NCBI GenBank assembly: GCA_963377175.1
Contig: CAUJNA010001757.1
Span: forward strand, 390,489 to 454,488
Length of the DNA stretch: 64,000 nt
Reading direction: 5' to 3'
Source of the DNA: Effrenium voratum
Lineage: Eukaryota; Sar; Dinophyceae; Suessiales; Symbiodiniaceae
Of this stretch, positions 41,223-54,000 are shown in pieces. The position numbers and the translations under genes are program-made. Each line of letters begins with the position of its first letter. Positions within the stretch are counted from its first letter, which is position 1. The notes under the pieces were generated by a model, which was given only the letters and a program-made list of their open reading frames with translations, did no database searches and was not told the origin of the DNA.

Positions 41223-42160
41223 TTACAGTCTACCCCCAAACGTTCGTCGCAGGAATCTGTGGTTCTTCTGCGGGCGCAACTCAGGCAATCTCGCACATCT
41301 GAATAGCATACTCCACCTGCTCCACTGAATCTTCTTGTGCAGAGTGTCACGCAAAGTAACTTCTTGTGGTCTGTCATCAACACGCATTTGATGGAGGATG
41401 TCGTAATATTTGTTTCCGAGCGCTGCAAAGTTCTTATGACCAGAAAACTGCATTCCAGTGAGATGCTCCATGATGAATACCAAATCAGACCTGTCGCTAG
41501 GCCGGGACGATTGTAAATGGCAATGTTCTCGCGCCTGAATGAGCTTCCCTTGTCTTTGTCAAAGTTCCACACGACGAGTAACATCCAGTGATATGATGTG
41601 TCCTTCGCATCACCGGGGGCTATTCCTCAGAGAATACCGAATGCGACGCTCACCCACGCGTGTCATGTTTCTACGGCAGGATCGACTGATGCACTGCAAC
41701 TTATGGCCAAAATCATCTTCCCGTCCTCGAGCTGCGCGACCTTCGGACAGGGCGGTACGGTGGCCTTCTCCGCCTCACTGTCGTCCTTTCCGTCCTCGAA
41801 CGATCATCTGGACTTCGGCCCCTTGCTGCCCTTCTGTGACATTGTCGATCATCTTCCTCATCTTCTTCCCTTTCTTCTTCCGCGTCTTCTGCATCGCCGT
41901 CATCATCATCGCGAGGAGGAGCATCTGGAGGACCTCCGCCTCCGAATGTAAGACGTACATGTAGGTCTCTTCCATCTCTACCGCCGGCATTGTAGTTGAA
42001 GCCCGCGTCATTGCACGGAGGCGTAGAGTCCCGCCAGGGTTTCCGCCGCCAGGCGGCCCGCCCGCATTCGTAGGGACGGATCCGATCGCGCCGCGCAGCA
42101 CATCCAGCGCCTCTGTCACTGGATCTTTGAGATGAGAAAACACTATTCGTCCTGGACAAA
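41223..42160 (-). pseudogene. Relic copia gag (acidic stretch and capsid-like part)
   Basis: Minus-strand LTFGGGGPPDAPPRDDDD with a Glu/Asp run (about 41,860-41,960) matches LTGGGGGPPDDPPDDED in the young gag. The capsid-like GHKNFAALGNKYYDILHQM and RVDDRPQEVTLRDTLHKKI (41,300-41,440) match GDKNLVIFRNKWYDLLLKM and RSEDRPSKLALRDILYRKI. The collinear order shows one gag copy. Frameshifts and a deletion lie between the blocks. Confidence 0.8.
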
Positions 42161-43092
42161 ACCTACTACCCTCAACCGAGACGAGGTGGGGAGGTTAAAG
42201 CTAGCTCCCTAGAACTCGACGTTTTGTTACCAACCTCGTCTACTCTAGCTTCTTCGCCCCTCGGTAGATCATCACCATCCTTCGGGGCTCTTGATTGGTG
42301 AAGTGATCCCAGTCGAAGCTACAGCACCCCTGATCAGCTCTTCGTTTTCCGTGTCAAGTTGATGCACGTACCCTTACTTGCACGTAATTCCCGTTCTCTG
42401 TTGTTGACTTGATACAATGTTTGCACCCACCAGCGTTTTGTTCTCGTTCTCGATCCTGTCTCGAGAAGAAACTGCTTCATCTATTGCTTCTCCCCGCAGA
42501 TTTTTTCAACATAGTCTCCATTGATCTTGAGTTCGCTCTTAAAGCGCTCGTAGCTTTTGCTCTCAAATGCAGCGGCCCTTCTGCCAAGGCACGCTCACAA
42601 TCACTATTGCTTCGCCTCACGGTGCTCGCGAAGAACCTGAAGTATCGCGTCGGGGTACAACGCCAAGGCCAAAATCCAAGTCGGCGCCCCATCCTTGTCA
42701 GGATGGGCGAAAAAGGTTTCACACACAAGGAAGCCGTGGAAGGAAAACCGAACAGCAAGGCCATGCCGAAGCCTACATCCACAACAAAAACGCCAGCCGT
42801 GTCGTCCGGAGTCCAGTTCAAAGCCAAAGACGTCACGGCCAGCATGCTGTCTCATGCAACAGATGCGAGCGGCATGAATGCGATTCTTGACAGTGGATTT
42901 GTGATTCCTGCGCAACCACTTCCGACTACATCATGACCGGCAACACGAAGATTTTCCACCCCGCAAGTTCAACCCAAATCTCCCACGTATTCTGCTTTCA
43001 CATTCAGCCACGATGACAATGAACGACGATTCGACGAGTCCAGCGGCAGGATCCTGATAACCAAGACCGACGTCCCCATCCCAACAAAGACA
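42161..43092 (+). other. Unassigned, possible ADP-ribosyltransferase-like scrap
   Basis: A plus-strand frame (42409-42936) ends in MLSHATDASGMNAILDSGF, a phrase in the style of ART/KptA-like folds (HxT...I...G), followed after a frame change by GRILITKTDVPIP. This could be another remnant of a retroelement KptA-type ORF, but the match is short and I give it little weight. Confidence 0.25.
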
Positions 43093-44600
43093 ATGATCAC
43101 CTACCTGGACGTCGCAGAGAACCCTGTGGGAGAATGCGTTCCGGTCATGCTGTGGCAGATTCAACTACTCTCAGACTCAATGTCAAAGAGTTCTCACACA
43201 GAACCAATATCATCCTTCTCCTGTGTCACGCACTCTATGACCAACAAGAACGAAAAAAGGCACCTGCAGCATCATCAAAGACACCCAGTCGAAGGAGCCG
43301 CCTCAACAAGGTTCTCAGATGAAAGCTTCTCAGATGAAAGGTTCAATCCTTGGACCAGTTGGAAAGAGGGGCTGGCAAGGTTCAGGCAAGAGAGGCCAAG
43401 AAGACGTACCTCAGATGTTCCCAAGAGTGCGAGCTCAACATCGAAGACGAACTCAGCAAATACACTACCTATAGCAAACGCGGATTGGGACGCGATGGCC
43501 ACTGTACTTCACGAAGAAGCGTCAAATTTCATGATGAACCATCGAGCCGAGCATACAAGAAAGCAGCGCAATGCATTTGGTCACGAACTGTCAGGAAGTT
43601 TGAACAAGCGCACCGTTTTTCCGGCTATTGCAAATACTCCTGATGGAATGCGAGCGCGGGCTCTTTACATAGTATGGATCGACCGGTTGCATCATGGAAC
43701 CACAAAGTTCATGAGTATTGGGAAAGCAACCAAGGAAAAGGAATCATCGAGATCACCATCCTTCACGAGCGCAAGAAAGAAGAGTGTGCGGGGAATGACA
43801 TTGAAAGATAGGTCAACAGCACCGCCTGCCACGTCCAAGCCGAACGCGACCGAAGGTGACGGCGCTTATGCGAGGCGAGAGTTAGAGACGGCTTCAAAGA
43901 CTATCGACATGCTCAACGAGAAGCTCGGGAAGATGCAAGATGAAGATTATGGGAGCACGCTACGCATAGAAGAGCTTGAAAGCGCACGAGAGCTTGCCAA
44001 TCAACAAGTGAGACATATTCTACAGAAGCGGAGCCGTCTCGATCTCTTCTCGTCGATGACTGGACAACCTTCACTACCATCGAAGCATCCAAGAGAGGAC
44101 CTCTCCTGAAAAGCAGGCTCATTGGAGATGCGTACATGCACAAGGAAGTTCTCGACAACACATTGCTTCAAGATCCAGTAGAAGGTGTCAACTACTGCAA
44201 GAACACGATGAAGCAGTGACCATCATGAAAAATGGATATGGCGAAGGTCTTCGTCGGAGAGCAGGAAGGGAAGAAGGCGCTTTCAGAAAACTCAAGCTGC
44301 ACAGCTTTGGAGACAGCATTTTGTGAATGATGAACTTGCAAGACAGACGGTTGGGAAATTCGAGAGAGAGAGAGAGATCGAAGATCTGTCGCGTTCCAAA
44401 AGGGATCTTCAAGCAGTGCTGCGTCATGAAGAATATGTTACGAGGTCATCACTGATGTTTGCCAAGGAGGTTGGTCAACAATCTCCTGCACAAGTGCCCC
44501 AGCTGGAAGACACACTGCGAAGCACCGAGCGCGTGAGGAAGAGGCTGCAGACATTTGGACTAACTCCACACCCAATGTCCTCCTGAGCAACTTGATCCTA
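43093..44600 (+). pseudogene. Relic copia gag coiled-coil region
   Basis: The 338-codon frame at 43093-44109 ends in a coiled coil with MQDEDYGSTLRIEELESARE, matching LHQEDYGSTIRIQELERRCE of the young gag. A second frame (44323-44586) has DLQAVLRHEEYVTRSS, like a later segment of the same coil. The first 200 codons are Lys/Ser/Arg-rich and match nothing I know. Its orientation is opposite to the gag relic at 41.2-42.2 kb. Confidence 0.65.
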
Positions 44601-46600
44601 GTGAGTCCTCCGACGTGCTTGCGATAAAGGCGAACGAGGCGTTTGCTTATCTAACATTGCCAGACCGGCCGTTGGCGAGTACAACGCGCTTACCGGAATC
44701 TTCGAAGGTGGCCCGTCTGGTTCGCCTCTGTAGGTGGGTGCAATGGGTGTTCAGATTTAGGACGCATCGAACAGCGCCGCCACGAGCATGAGTCCTCGAG
44801 TACCAACATAAGAACGAAGCTTGCTGTTGCTGAGAACATGGGGTAGACTTCCGTCTTGTTCTCGTGGAAGTGGCCGGTGGCGAGAATACTCTCCCGGTTG
44901 TGCGGCAAGACTTAGATGAATATTCTTGAGAGCTTCTCCTGCAAGAAAAGAACCAACTGAGCTGATACCCGCAAGGGGTTTCTCGGATCTGCCATAGACT
45001 CTTGCGAGTTCCGTCGCATTATGATGTATGTAAGGTAGACCTACATCTCCTTGGTGATTGAATACTGTGGGACGATCTGCATGTGCCATGTGGATGGTGA
45101 ATCTCGACGCTGCTTGAATGTTTCGTGTTGCTGGGTTTGTTTGGTGGATATCGCTATCGTCTCCGTGCTGTGGACCATTCTTCCATTGGATTCGCTGACC
45201 GAGCCTACCTGGAAGTTCTTGCGGATTTTGGCCATGATCTTCTTCTCAAAGGCGCTGTCACCTGCCAGGAGAGGTTGTCACGTGGGGGCATAACACCATG
45301 AACTTGCCTGCTTCTGAGACGGGATCCATGAGATAAACGATTGTTGCGGCACCGCGACAAGCGTAGGAACAGCGATCCGCACGAGCTGGCACCAGGTTGT
45401 AGGACCTTAGTGCTGAAGCAAGCGTGTTCCACCAGCGTCTTGGAGCGTCGCTCAGTCTGTGTGCGGCTTTTTCGTGCGGGCTTCCACAACATGGTCGGCA
45501 GCCCATTTCCGCAGGAGTCTGACAGATTATGTCGCGGGTCTCATCGTAAGCTACTCCTTGGAGAAAGGCGGTTTAAGTCCACGTGGAATAGGTTTAATCC
45601 GTTGTTTGCTGCTGATTGAACAGCCAGTCTGAATCCGCTCCTTGAAGCTGATGGGCTGTCTGTTTGTTGTTCATTCCTTTGACGGCCTTGAAAACCTCTT
45701 AGCACCTAACGTGCTGTGGTCTGAAGGAAGTTGCCTTCAATATCTCTATTGATGGTCAGGGCCCCTCTTCCCGCCACCCAGTTTTTCACGTGGAGTTTGC
45801 TGGCGTTGACTACGTCAAATACTTCGCTGTCTAGCCAGGATTTGCACGTCAGGAGTTTTGCTTCAAAGAACTGTTTACTGCGAGCTCAGGTTTCTCTTTG
45901 CGCGGCTTCCTTGCGCTTCTCGCCAATTAGTTGTTGTGTGGTGAAAACCGTGAGGGACTCTTGTCTTTCGGAACACAGTGTGAGCATTGCTCCGTGTGGG
46001 AGATGTGTTGAAGTCAACTTACAGTAGGCAGGTATAGTCTGAAGCTGTCCTTGAAAAAGACCCCTTCGCAATGCTCCAGTGGCTTGAAGTCCTCGCTTGC
46101 AACCAAAAGACCTCACAAATCAAATTCGATCTTCTCAACCCTTGACTGGAAAGCCAAACCTGGATTTGACAAGGGTCTCTCTGCCACATTTGCTTGCAGG
46201 TGAAAGCCTGCCGGCCCAGCTGGTTTTACTTCACGCAGCTTGCGGCAGAACTAGGCAACTTGCCCTGCATCTCACGCATACTGACTGGACCATCCCAGGA
46301 AGAGCTCACGTTGGCTTGCCAAGCAAAAGGCAAAAAAGACTTGGTCGGTGCCGTAGCTTCCTCAAATCCTGCGGGAGCACCCCGAAACCTACGAACCCAA
46401 ACCGCAATCTTTGGACAATGTTGCGCGTGGGGCCTTATTTTCCTACGCTTTGAGCAGCTCCTCGCGCTGACGTTCTCGGATCTCAGCGCGCAGCCGCTGG
46501 CACTCCTGACTTCACAGGCTATGCGCGGTCTGAAGCCTTGGCATTGGCATAGCTGCGGGAAGCCCGTGCCAACCTCTGGCATGAACCTCTTTATCCGCTT
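44601..46600. other. No recognisable gene
   Basis: Frames of 80-140 codons on both strands lack known motifs. A 110-codon minus frame (44757-45089) and a 139-codon plus frame (46194-46613) are the longest. They may be remnants of unknown repeats. Confidence 0.35.
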
Positions 46601-46609
46601 GACATGTCA

Positions 46610-47150
46610 ATGATTTTTTTGAGGGTCTGTAACGCGCGACGCGCCACGAATCTTGTTACCGGAGGTCTGTGACGGAGGTCCTTGTTACACGGGTCTGTAA
46701 CGGGAAAACGCTTTTTGACAAGTAATATCAGTAGCACAATGTAGCGCAGAACAACGAAGAACAGCAGCTCCTGCTCGAAAGTCGCACAGTACAAGTGGAG
46801 TACGGCAAGCACGCCTCCTAGCTTGAAATTTGCAAATGCCGACACAAAGACAAGCTGCGGCAAAAAGGGGGGTCACTGGCCCGGGCTGGGGTTGGGTCTG
46901 TCACAAGGTATGCAACGGGTATGTAACGAGGTTTGTAACGAGGCAAAGCAAAGCGAAGTACGCAAGGCGCCTCCGCAGCTCCAGGCTTTTCAACGCAACA
47001 CACGCTTCGGCAAAGAGGGCAGTCGCTGGCCCAGTTTGTTCAACTGAGGTGTGTAACGAGGGTGCGTAACGAGGGGTGTGTAACGAGCCAGCGGGTCTTG
47101 TTACAGAGGTCTGTAACGAATGTCCGCCGCGGCTGTTACAGACCCCTCAA
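46610..47150. repeat. TGTAACG-rich interspersed repeat
   Basis: TGTAACG and the complementary CGTTACA/TTGTTAC words occur more than ten times, often as GGTCTGTAACGAGG. A diverged duplicate of about 100 bp (46,800-46,900 and 46,950-47,040) shares GCCTCC and CGGCAAA, with TGGCCC near its end. No coding role is seen. Confidence 0.55.
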
Positions 47151-48925
47151 AAGAATCACTGCCATGTAAAAACACAACCAGAGAGAGGGTCAAAGGAACC
47201 CTTCAGCGCAGAGCCCCAAATCGGCCGCAAAGCGATTTTGTCTGGTCACGATGACATTTGCCTTGTGCATGCATTGATTGTGCCTGGGCAAATTCCCGAA
47301 GACTGTGTGGAATAGGAATAGCGGCCTGTCGGAACCACGAAACAAAAACGATGGTCACTACCATTTCCATGACTTTTGCCCACCCTTCGTGTCGCATTTG
47401 ACCACCGCTGAGTTTCGAGATTGAAGACGCCAGGCATTCGAAGACAAGCACGAATGGATGCGAGCGCGGTGCTGCGGCACAAAACTGTTTCTTGCAGTGT
47501 TGTCAGCGCTGTCTGCTGGCGAGGTCACCAGGGATTATAACTTCTACGCAAAGTGGTTGAGTCCAACATGTTGCGCGGCTTTCCCAGTGAGGGTGCTCAG
47601 AATCCTTTGGCTCAACCTGCTTTGCGTGCTTTTGCATGGGCAAATGCGTCACCCCCGTCTCAGAACGCTTTCTCACACCATGGCCCGCCCCACTTGGCAG
47701 CACAGCTTTCTACCCGAAGGCGCCATCTGGGTGTGGCTGCAGGCTGCGGGGCACGCTGGTCGGGGAGGACACGAATCTAAATTTCCTGGCTTAAGAAAAC
47801 AAACCAGGCAGAGCTATTTTTTAAAAGTGTTAGGGGATCATCCCGGGTTCCTGAACGCTCTCTCCAATTCAGCGATGCCAACGAGCGTCCTCCCATAGCG
47901 CCTGTCACGTGCCTGACATGTCCGCGGTTAGAAGCTTGGCCGGGCCCTCGCGAGCTGGCAGTGCCGGCATATCTGCACAGCACCCTCTGGCGTTCCCCAC
48001 TGAAGTGCTTGCGTTTAGAAACCTTCGGGCATTCCCAGGGCCCTTCAAACAAACGTGGGGTCCGCCTTCCATTGTGGTTCCAGCGGACCAGTGATCTAGA
48101 AGCTCACGCCCGCGAGGAATCTTTGCCTGGCGCCGTCCACACACACGGCCTACCCTACCGCAAACACACGTGGCACCCTGGAGAAAAAGGATGCATATCC
48201 ATCACACAGGATCAGTGTTTGCCCTGAGCAACCACCTGACGGGGCGCTTTTGCGGCCTCAGCCGCTGAAGCTCACGAGCCACTCTGCCAATTGATCCGCA
48301 CTGGGCACATTGTACGTCACGTATGGGTGTGCCTGAGCCACAGTTCAAGTCTAGGGATGGCCTTAGGGAAACCTTTGCCAAACATGAACTTCGGGTGGCG
48401 ATCACTGAGCTCACTGATCCACATCGCATGCAACTTTTGAGGGGCTTCCAGATCAAGTTTCACAGGTTTTTGGAGCTTGTTGGAGTTGAATCACGCCTTA
48501 ACAGCTGAGGCTGAGACCAGAAGGTATTCAGTATCCTCGGCATGGAACTTCATCCGGGCTGGCCAACACAAACGGGCATGAACGCAGTGACACCCTGAAT
48601 GGAAACTAAGAGGTTGCTCGCCTGACAGTACACACTGCGCGCTGGAGATGAACTCCAGGCGTGCGTTCTCTCGTGCTCAATGAGCCAGTGCAGGCAAGGA
48701 TCGGCTCGCCTTGACACATCTCGGGTCAAGCACAGGGCATCAAATTCCACCAGCTCTTCGGGAAAGTACTCCGGGTCTAGCCTGCCACCATGCCACCCAA
48801 CCTTTGCGCCCCGGGCTTGGGATCACCTTTCCACTGCGCTGGAAGGAATTCCTGCGCAATACTCCGCCGACCCTTTCTCTAAAAAGGGGAGGCGCACGGG
48901 AAGGGTGGTTGGCACATAAACATGA
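47151..48925. other. No recognisable gene
   Basis: The longest frame is a 146-codon plus frame at 47458-47898. It has a Leu/Trp-rich composition and no motif I know. Other frames are shorter and on both strands. Confidence 0.35.
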
Positions 48926-48929
48926 CAAA

Positions 48930-51900
48930 AGATTCATCCTCATCAGCATCATCATCAGCATCAGTATCACGGTTGTCATCATTATCTCTTTCTTCAAGAC
49001 ATTTCAAATGCATTGGTAACGAAGAGGATGCTACGATGCTAGTTATCATGACAGTCATCGGCAGCTTTGGTAGTGCAGAGGATGCTGTGATGATACTTAT
49101 CATGACAGTCGTCAGCCTTATCATCATTATCCGTATGATCATCATGATCTCTGGTTCTGCAGCACTAGCATTGCAGACGATGCTACAATGATAGTTATCA
49201 AGACAGTCATCGCCAGCTTTGCTCATGCAGAGGATGCTACGATGATAGTTTATCATGAGAGTCATCATCCTTATCATCTTCGTGATGATTGTCATCACAG
49301 TCATCACCTTCATCATCGTCATCGTGATGGTCATCATCATCTATACAACTCAAATGTGGCGTTAGGCACCATTGGTAATGCAGAAGATGCTGTGACGATG
49401 CTTATCATGACAGTCGTGATCCTTATCATCAACGTCCGTATGATCATCATGATCTCTGGTTCTCCAGCATTGGTATTGCAGAGGATGCTACGGTGACAGT
49501 TATCATGACAGCCATCGCCAGCTTTGCTCATGCAGAGGATGCTACGCTGATAGTTATCATGAGAGTCATCATCCTTATCATCTTCATGGTGATTGTCATC
49601 ACAGTCATCACTTTCATCATCGTCATCGTGATTGTCATCATCATCTCTTTCTTCTACACATTTCAAACGCATAGTTAGGCATCATTGGTAATGCAGAGGT
49701 TGCTGTGATGATGCTTATCACGACAGTCGTCAGCCTTATCATCATTGTCCGTGTGATCATCATGACCTCTGATTCTGCAGCATTAGCATTGCAGACGATG
49801 CTACGATGATAGTAAACATGACAGTCATCGCCAGCTTTGCTCATGCAGAGGATGCTACGATGATAGTTATCATGAGAGTCATCATCCTTGTCATCTGCAT
49901 GATGATTGTCATCACAGTCATCACTTTCATCATCGTCATCATGATGGTCATCGTCAACCCTTTCTTCTATACATTTCAAACGTGGCGTTAGGCACCATTG
50001 GTAATGCAGAGGATGCTGTGATGACACTTATCATGACAGTCGTCATCCTTATCATCATTGTCCGTATGATCATCACGATCTCTGGTTCTGCAGCATTGGT
50101 AATGCAGAGGATGCTACGATGATAGTTATCATGACAGTCAACGGCAGCTTTGGTAATGCAAAGGACGCTGTGGTGATACTTATCATGACAGTCGTCAGCC
50201 TTATCATCATTAACCGCTTGATCTTCATGATCTCTGGTTCTGCAGCATTGGTAATGCAGAGGATGCTACGATGATAGTTATCATGACAGTCAACGGCAGC
50301 TTTGGTAATGCAAAGGACGCTGTGGTGATACTTATCATGACAGTCGTCAGCCTTATCATCATTAACCGCTTGATCTTCATGATCTCTGATTCTGCAGCAT
50401 TAGCATTGCAGACGATGCTACAATGATAGTTATCAAGACAGTCATCGCCAGCTTTGCTCATGCAGAGGATGCTACGATGATAGTTATCATGAGAGTCATC
50501 ATCCTTATCATCTTCATGGTGATTGTCAGAACAGTCATCACTTTCATCATCGTCATCGTGATTGTCATCATCATCTCTTTCTTCTATACATTTCAAACGT
50601 ATAGTTAGGCACCATTGGTAATGCAGAGGTTGCTGTGATGATAGTTATCACGAAAGTCGTCAGCCTTATCATCATTGTCCGTGTGATCATCATGATCTCT
50701 GATTCTGCAGCATTAGCATTGCAGACGATGCTACAATGATAGTTATCATGACAGTCATCGCCAGCTTTGGTAATGCAGAGGATGCTACGCTGATAGTTAT
50801 CATGAGAGTCATCATCCTTATCATCTTCATGATGATTGTCATCACAGCCATCGCCTTCATCATCGTCATCGTGATTGACATCATCAGCTCTTTCTGCTAT
50901 ACATTTCAAATGTGGCGTTAGGCACCATTGGTAATGCAGAGGATGCTGTGATGACACTTATCATGACAGTCGTCATCCTTATCATAACTGTCCGTATGAT
51001 CATCATGATCTCTGATTCTGCAGCATTGGTAATGCAGAGGATGCTACGATGATAGTTATCATGACAGTCAACGGCAGCTTTGGTAATGCAAAGGACGCTG
51101 TGATGACACTTTTCATGACAGTCGTCAGCCTTATCATCATTGTCCGTATGATCATCATGAGCTCTGATTCTGCAGCATTAGCAATGCAGACGATGCTACA
51201 ATGATAGTTATCATGACAGTCATCGCCAGCTTTGGTAATGCAGAGGATGCTACGATGATAGTTATCATGAGAGTCATCATCCTTATCATCTGCATGATGA
51301 TTGTCATCACAGCCATCGCCTTCATCATCGTCATCGTGATTGTCATCATCAGCGCTTTCTGCTATACATTTCAAATGTGGCGTTAGGCACCATTGGTAAT
51401 GCAGAGGATGCTGTGATGACACTTGTCATGACAGTCGTCATCCTTATCATAAATGTCCGTATGATCATCATGATCTCTGATTCTGCAGCATTAGCAATGC
51501 AGACGATGCTACAATGATAGTTATCATGACAGTCATCGCCAGCTTTGGTAATGCAGAGGATGCTACGATGATAGTTATCATGAGAGTCATCATCCTTATC
51601 ATCTGCATGATGATTGTCATCACAGCCATCGCCTTCATCATCGTCATCGTGATTGTCATCGTCAGCGCTTTCTGCTATACAATTCAAACGTGGCGTTAGG
51701 CACCATTGGTAATGCAGATGACGCTGTGATGATGCTTACCATGACAGTCGTCATCCTTATCATCATTGTCCGTATGATCATCATGATCTCTGATTCTGCA
51801 GCATTGGTAATGCAGAGGATGCTACGATGATAGTTACCATGACAGTCAACGGCAGCTTTGGTAATGCAAAGGACGCTGTGATGACACTTATCATGACAGT

Positions 51901-52360
51901 CGTCAGACTTTTCATCATTGTCCGTATGATCATCATGATCTCTGATTCTGCAGCATTAGCAATGCAGACGATGCTACAATGATAGTTATCATGACAGTCA
52001 TCGCCAGCTTTGGAAATGCGAGGATGCTACGAGGATAGTTAGCATGAGAGTCATCATCCTTATCATCTTCATGATGGTTGTCATCACAGCCATCGCCTTC
52101 ATCATCGTCATCGTGATTGTCATCATCCGCTCTTTCTGCTATACATTTCAAATGTGGCGTTAGGCACCATTGGTAATGCAGAGGATGCTGTGATGACACT
52201 TGTCATGACAGTCGTCATCCTTATCATAATTGTCCGTATGATCATCATGATCTCTGATTCTGCAGCATTAGCAATGCAGACGATGCTACAATGATAGTTA
52301 TCATGACAGTCATCGCCAGCTTTGGTAATGCAGAGGATGCTACGAGGATAGTTACACTAC
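48930..52360. repeat. Satellite array, 313- and 465-bp periods, (ATC)n-like
   Basis: Tandem copies of a unit rich in ATCATCATT/TCATGAC words. The marker TACATTTCAAA...GTTAGGCACC recurs near 49,650, 49,964, 50,580, 50,893, 51,356, 51,669 and 52,134. Spacings are about 313, 616, 313, 463, 313 and 465 bp, so a 313-bp unit alternates with a longer one extended by a 152-bp block. That block is directly duplicated at 50,081-50,385. Both strands stay open for 60-140 codons (Asp/His-rich on minus, Ile/Val/Met-rich on plus). I attribute this to composition and not to genes. Confidence 0.85.
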
Positions 52361-52364
52361 CCGG

Positions 52365-52540
52365 AGAATAGATGGCACATTTACGACGCATATTTTTAAG
52401 TAGATGGCACGGTGTGATTTGAAAATGCCAATTCACAGTTGGCACATATCTTCAATCATCTGGCGAATTGTGCCATCTACTGGCTCAAAGAAACAGGGAA
52501 TATCCAGGGGGTCGAAAACATTGCGCCATCTACTTTGCAA
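52365..52540. repeat. AGATGGCAC words in both orientations
   Basis: AGATGGCAC occurs at about 52,370 and 52,404. Its complement appears as GTGCCATCTACT near 52,490 and in a GCGCCATCTACT variant near 52,525. The same phrase occurs in each unit of the satellite at 53.0-53.9 kb. Confidence 0.55.
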
Positions 52541-52584
52541 ACATGTCCGCCGACCCCTTTGGCTCTTCTGTGAGTGGATCGGAG

Positions 52585-52650
52585 TGAAGTGGGAGTGGAG
52601 TGGAGTGGAGTGGCGTGGAGTGGGGTGGAGGGGGTGGGAGGGGAGGGGTC
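52585..52650. repeat. GGAGT-type microsatellite
   Basis: A run of GTGGA/GGAGT units grading into a G-rich tract with GGGG groups. It could adopt G-quadruplex structure on the plus strand. Confidence 0.7.
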
Positions 52651-53039
52651 CTCTACATGGGTCTCCCGTTTCCGGGCCAGCCGGAGCAAGAGCTTTTTTT
52701 AAACTGCAAACATCACGCGTATGTGCTCGCACTTTTTTGAAGGCTCGTTTCATTTCAAACTTTTTGATTATGACTCACTCCATTTCCATTGTGACCATTC
52801 AGACCTACTGATGCATATTAGACTTCAGCCGACCAAACACTAAGAAACGTTTGGAAAGGACAGTGGTGCTAAAAAAGGAAGCTGCGGCTTTGAAGCATTA
52901 CAGCCAACAGCTTATCCTCCCCCAGGCTTCCTGGGACCCTGCAAGCTGCAACTGTGGCGAGGCTCTTACCGATTGGCACCGAGCTGTAACAAGTTCACGG
53001 AGCACAAACGAAGCTCAAACGAAGCTGTGACAAGTTGGC

Positions 53040-53900
53040 CTCTGCTTGCCTGGTTTGGCTGGCTTCTGGCTATCAAAAAAAGAGGTTTGGTTGGCTTCTG
53101 GCTGGCTCGTACTTACCTGGCTGAAACTGGCTGGACCTCCCCGCTGCCTGGGGGCGGCCTTGTGGAGGCACTGCCCCCCTCCCACAAACGAAGCAAAGTA
53201 GATGGCACAATTCCACGCGTGGGCTTGCGAAGCAGCCCACGATCTCGCCTTGGACGTCCCGAAAAAGGCTGCACTTCCTTAACTCCCTGCAAGGCCCAGG
53301 CTGCCTTGCCAAATCAGCCGCTCTTGCCTGGTTTGGCTGGAGGCCTCTGCTTGCCTGGTTTGTGCTGCTTCTGGCTATCAAAAAAAGAGGTTTGGTTGGC
53401 TTCTGGCTGGCTTTCTGGTTGGACATCCCCCTGCCTGGAAAAATCTCGTACTTACCTGGCTGAAACTGGCTGGACCTCCCCGTGTTTGGGGGCGGCCTTG
53501 TGGAGGCACTGCCCCTCCCACAAACGAAGCAAAGTAGATGGCACAATTCCATGCGAAGCAGCCCAGGCGTCGATCGCCTTGGACGTCCCGAAAAAGGCTG
53601 CACTTCCTTAACTCCCTGCAAGGCCCAGGCTGCCTTGCCAAATCAGCCCTCTCTTGCCTGGTTTGGCTGGAGGCTCTGCTTGCCTGGTTTGGCTGGCTCT
53701 GGCTATCAAAAAAAGAGGTTTGGTTGGCTTCTGGCTGGTCGTACCATTACCTGGCCTGAAACTGGCTGACCCTCCCCGCTTGGCTGGGGGCGGCCTTGGT
53801 GAGAGGCACTCTGCCCCCTCCCACAAACGAAGCAAAGTAGATGGCAACAATTCCACGCTTGGGCTTGCGCGAAGCCGCCCACGATCTCGCCTTGGACGTC
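53040..53900. repeat. Tandem repeat, about 300-336 bp, three units
   Basis: The phrase ACAAACGAAGCAAAGTAGAT occurs near 53,183, 53,520 and 53,823, giving periods of about 336 and 303 bp. Each unit also has TTGCCTGGTTTGGCTGG, CTATCAAAAAAAGAGG, a GGGGGCGGCCTT segment and CTTGGACGTC. The array runs into the assembly gap and its true length is unknown. Confidence 0.85.
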
Positions 53901-54000
53901 NNNNNNNNNNNNNNNNNNNNNNNNNNNNNNNNNNNNNNNNNNNNNNNNNNNNNNNNNNNNNNNNNNNNNNNNNNNNNNNNNNNNNNNNNNNNNNNNNNNN
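53901..54000. other. Assembly gap (100 N)
   Basis: Exactly 100 undetermined bases, a conventional scaffold spacer. It lies at the edge of the tandem repeat, which probably caused the break. Confidence 0.99.

Noticed and set aside
49188..52200. Long open frames in the satellite, Asp/His-rich on minus and Ile/Val/Met-rich on plus, looking like metal-binding or membrane proteins
   Set aside because: They arise from ATC/GAT-type repeats, occur on both strands at once and change frame with the 313-bp period.
53073..53641. Open frames of up to 212 codons on both strands in the 300-336-bp tandem repeat
   Set aside because: They follow the repeat period, exist on both strands and have no domain.
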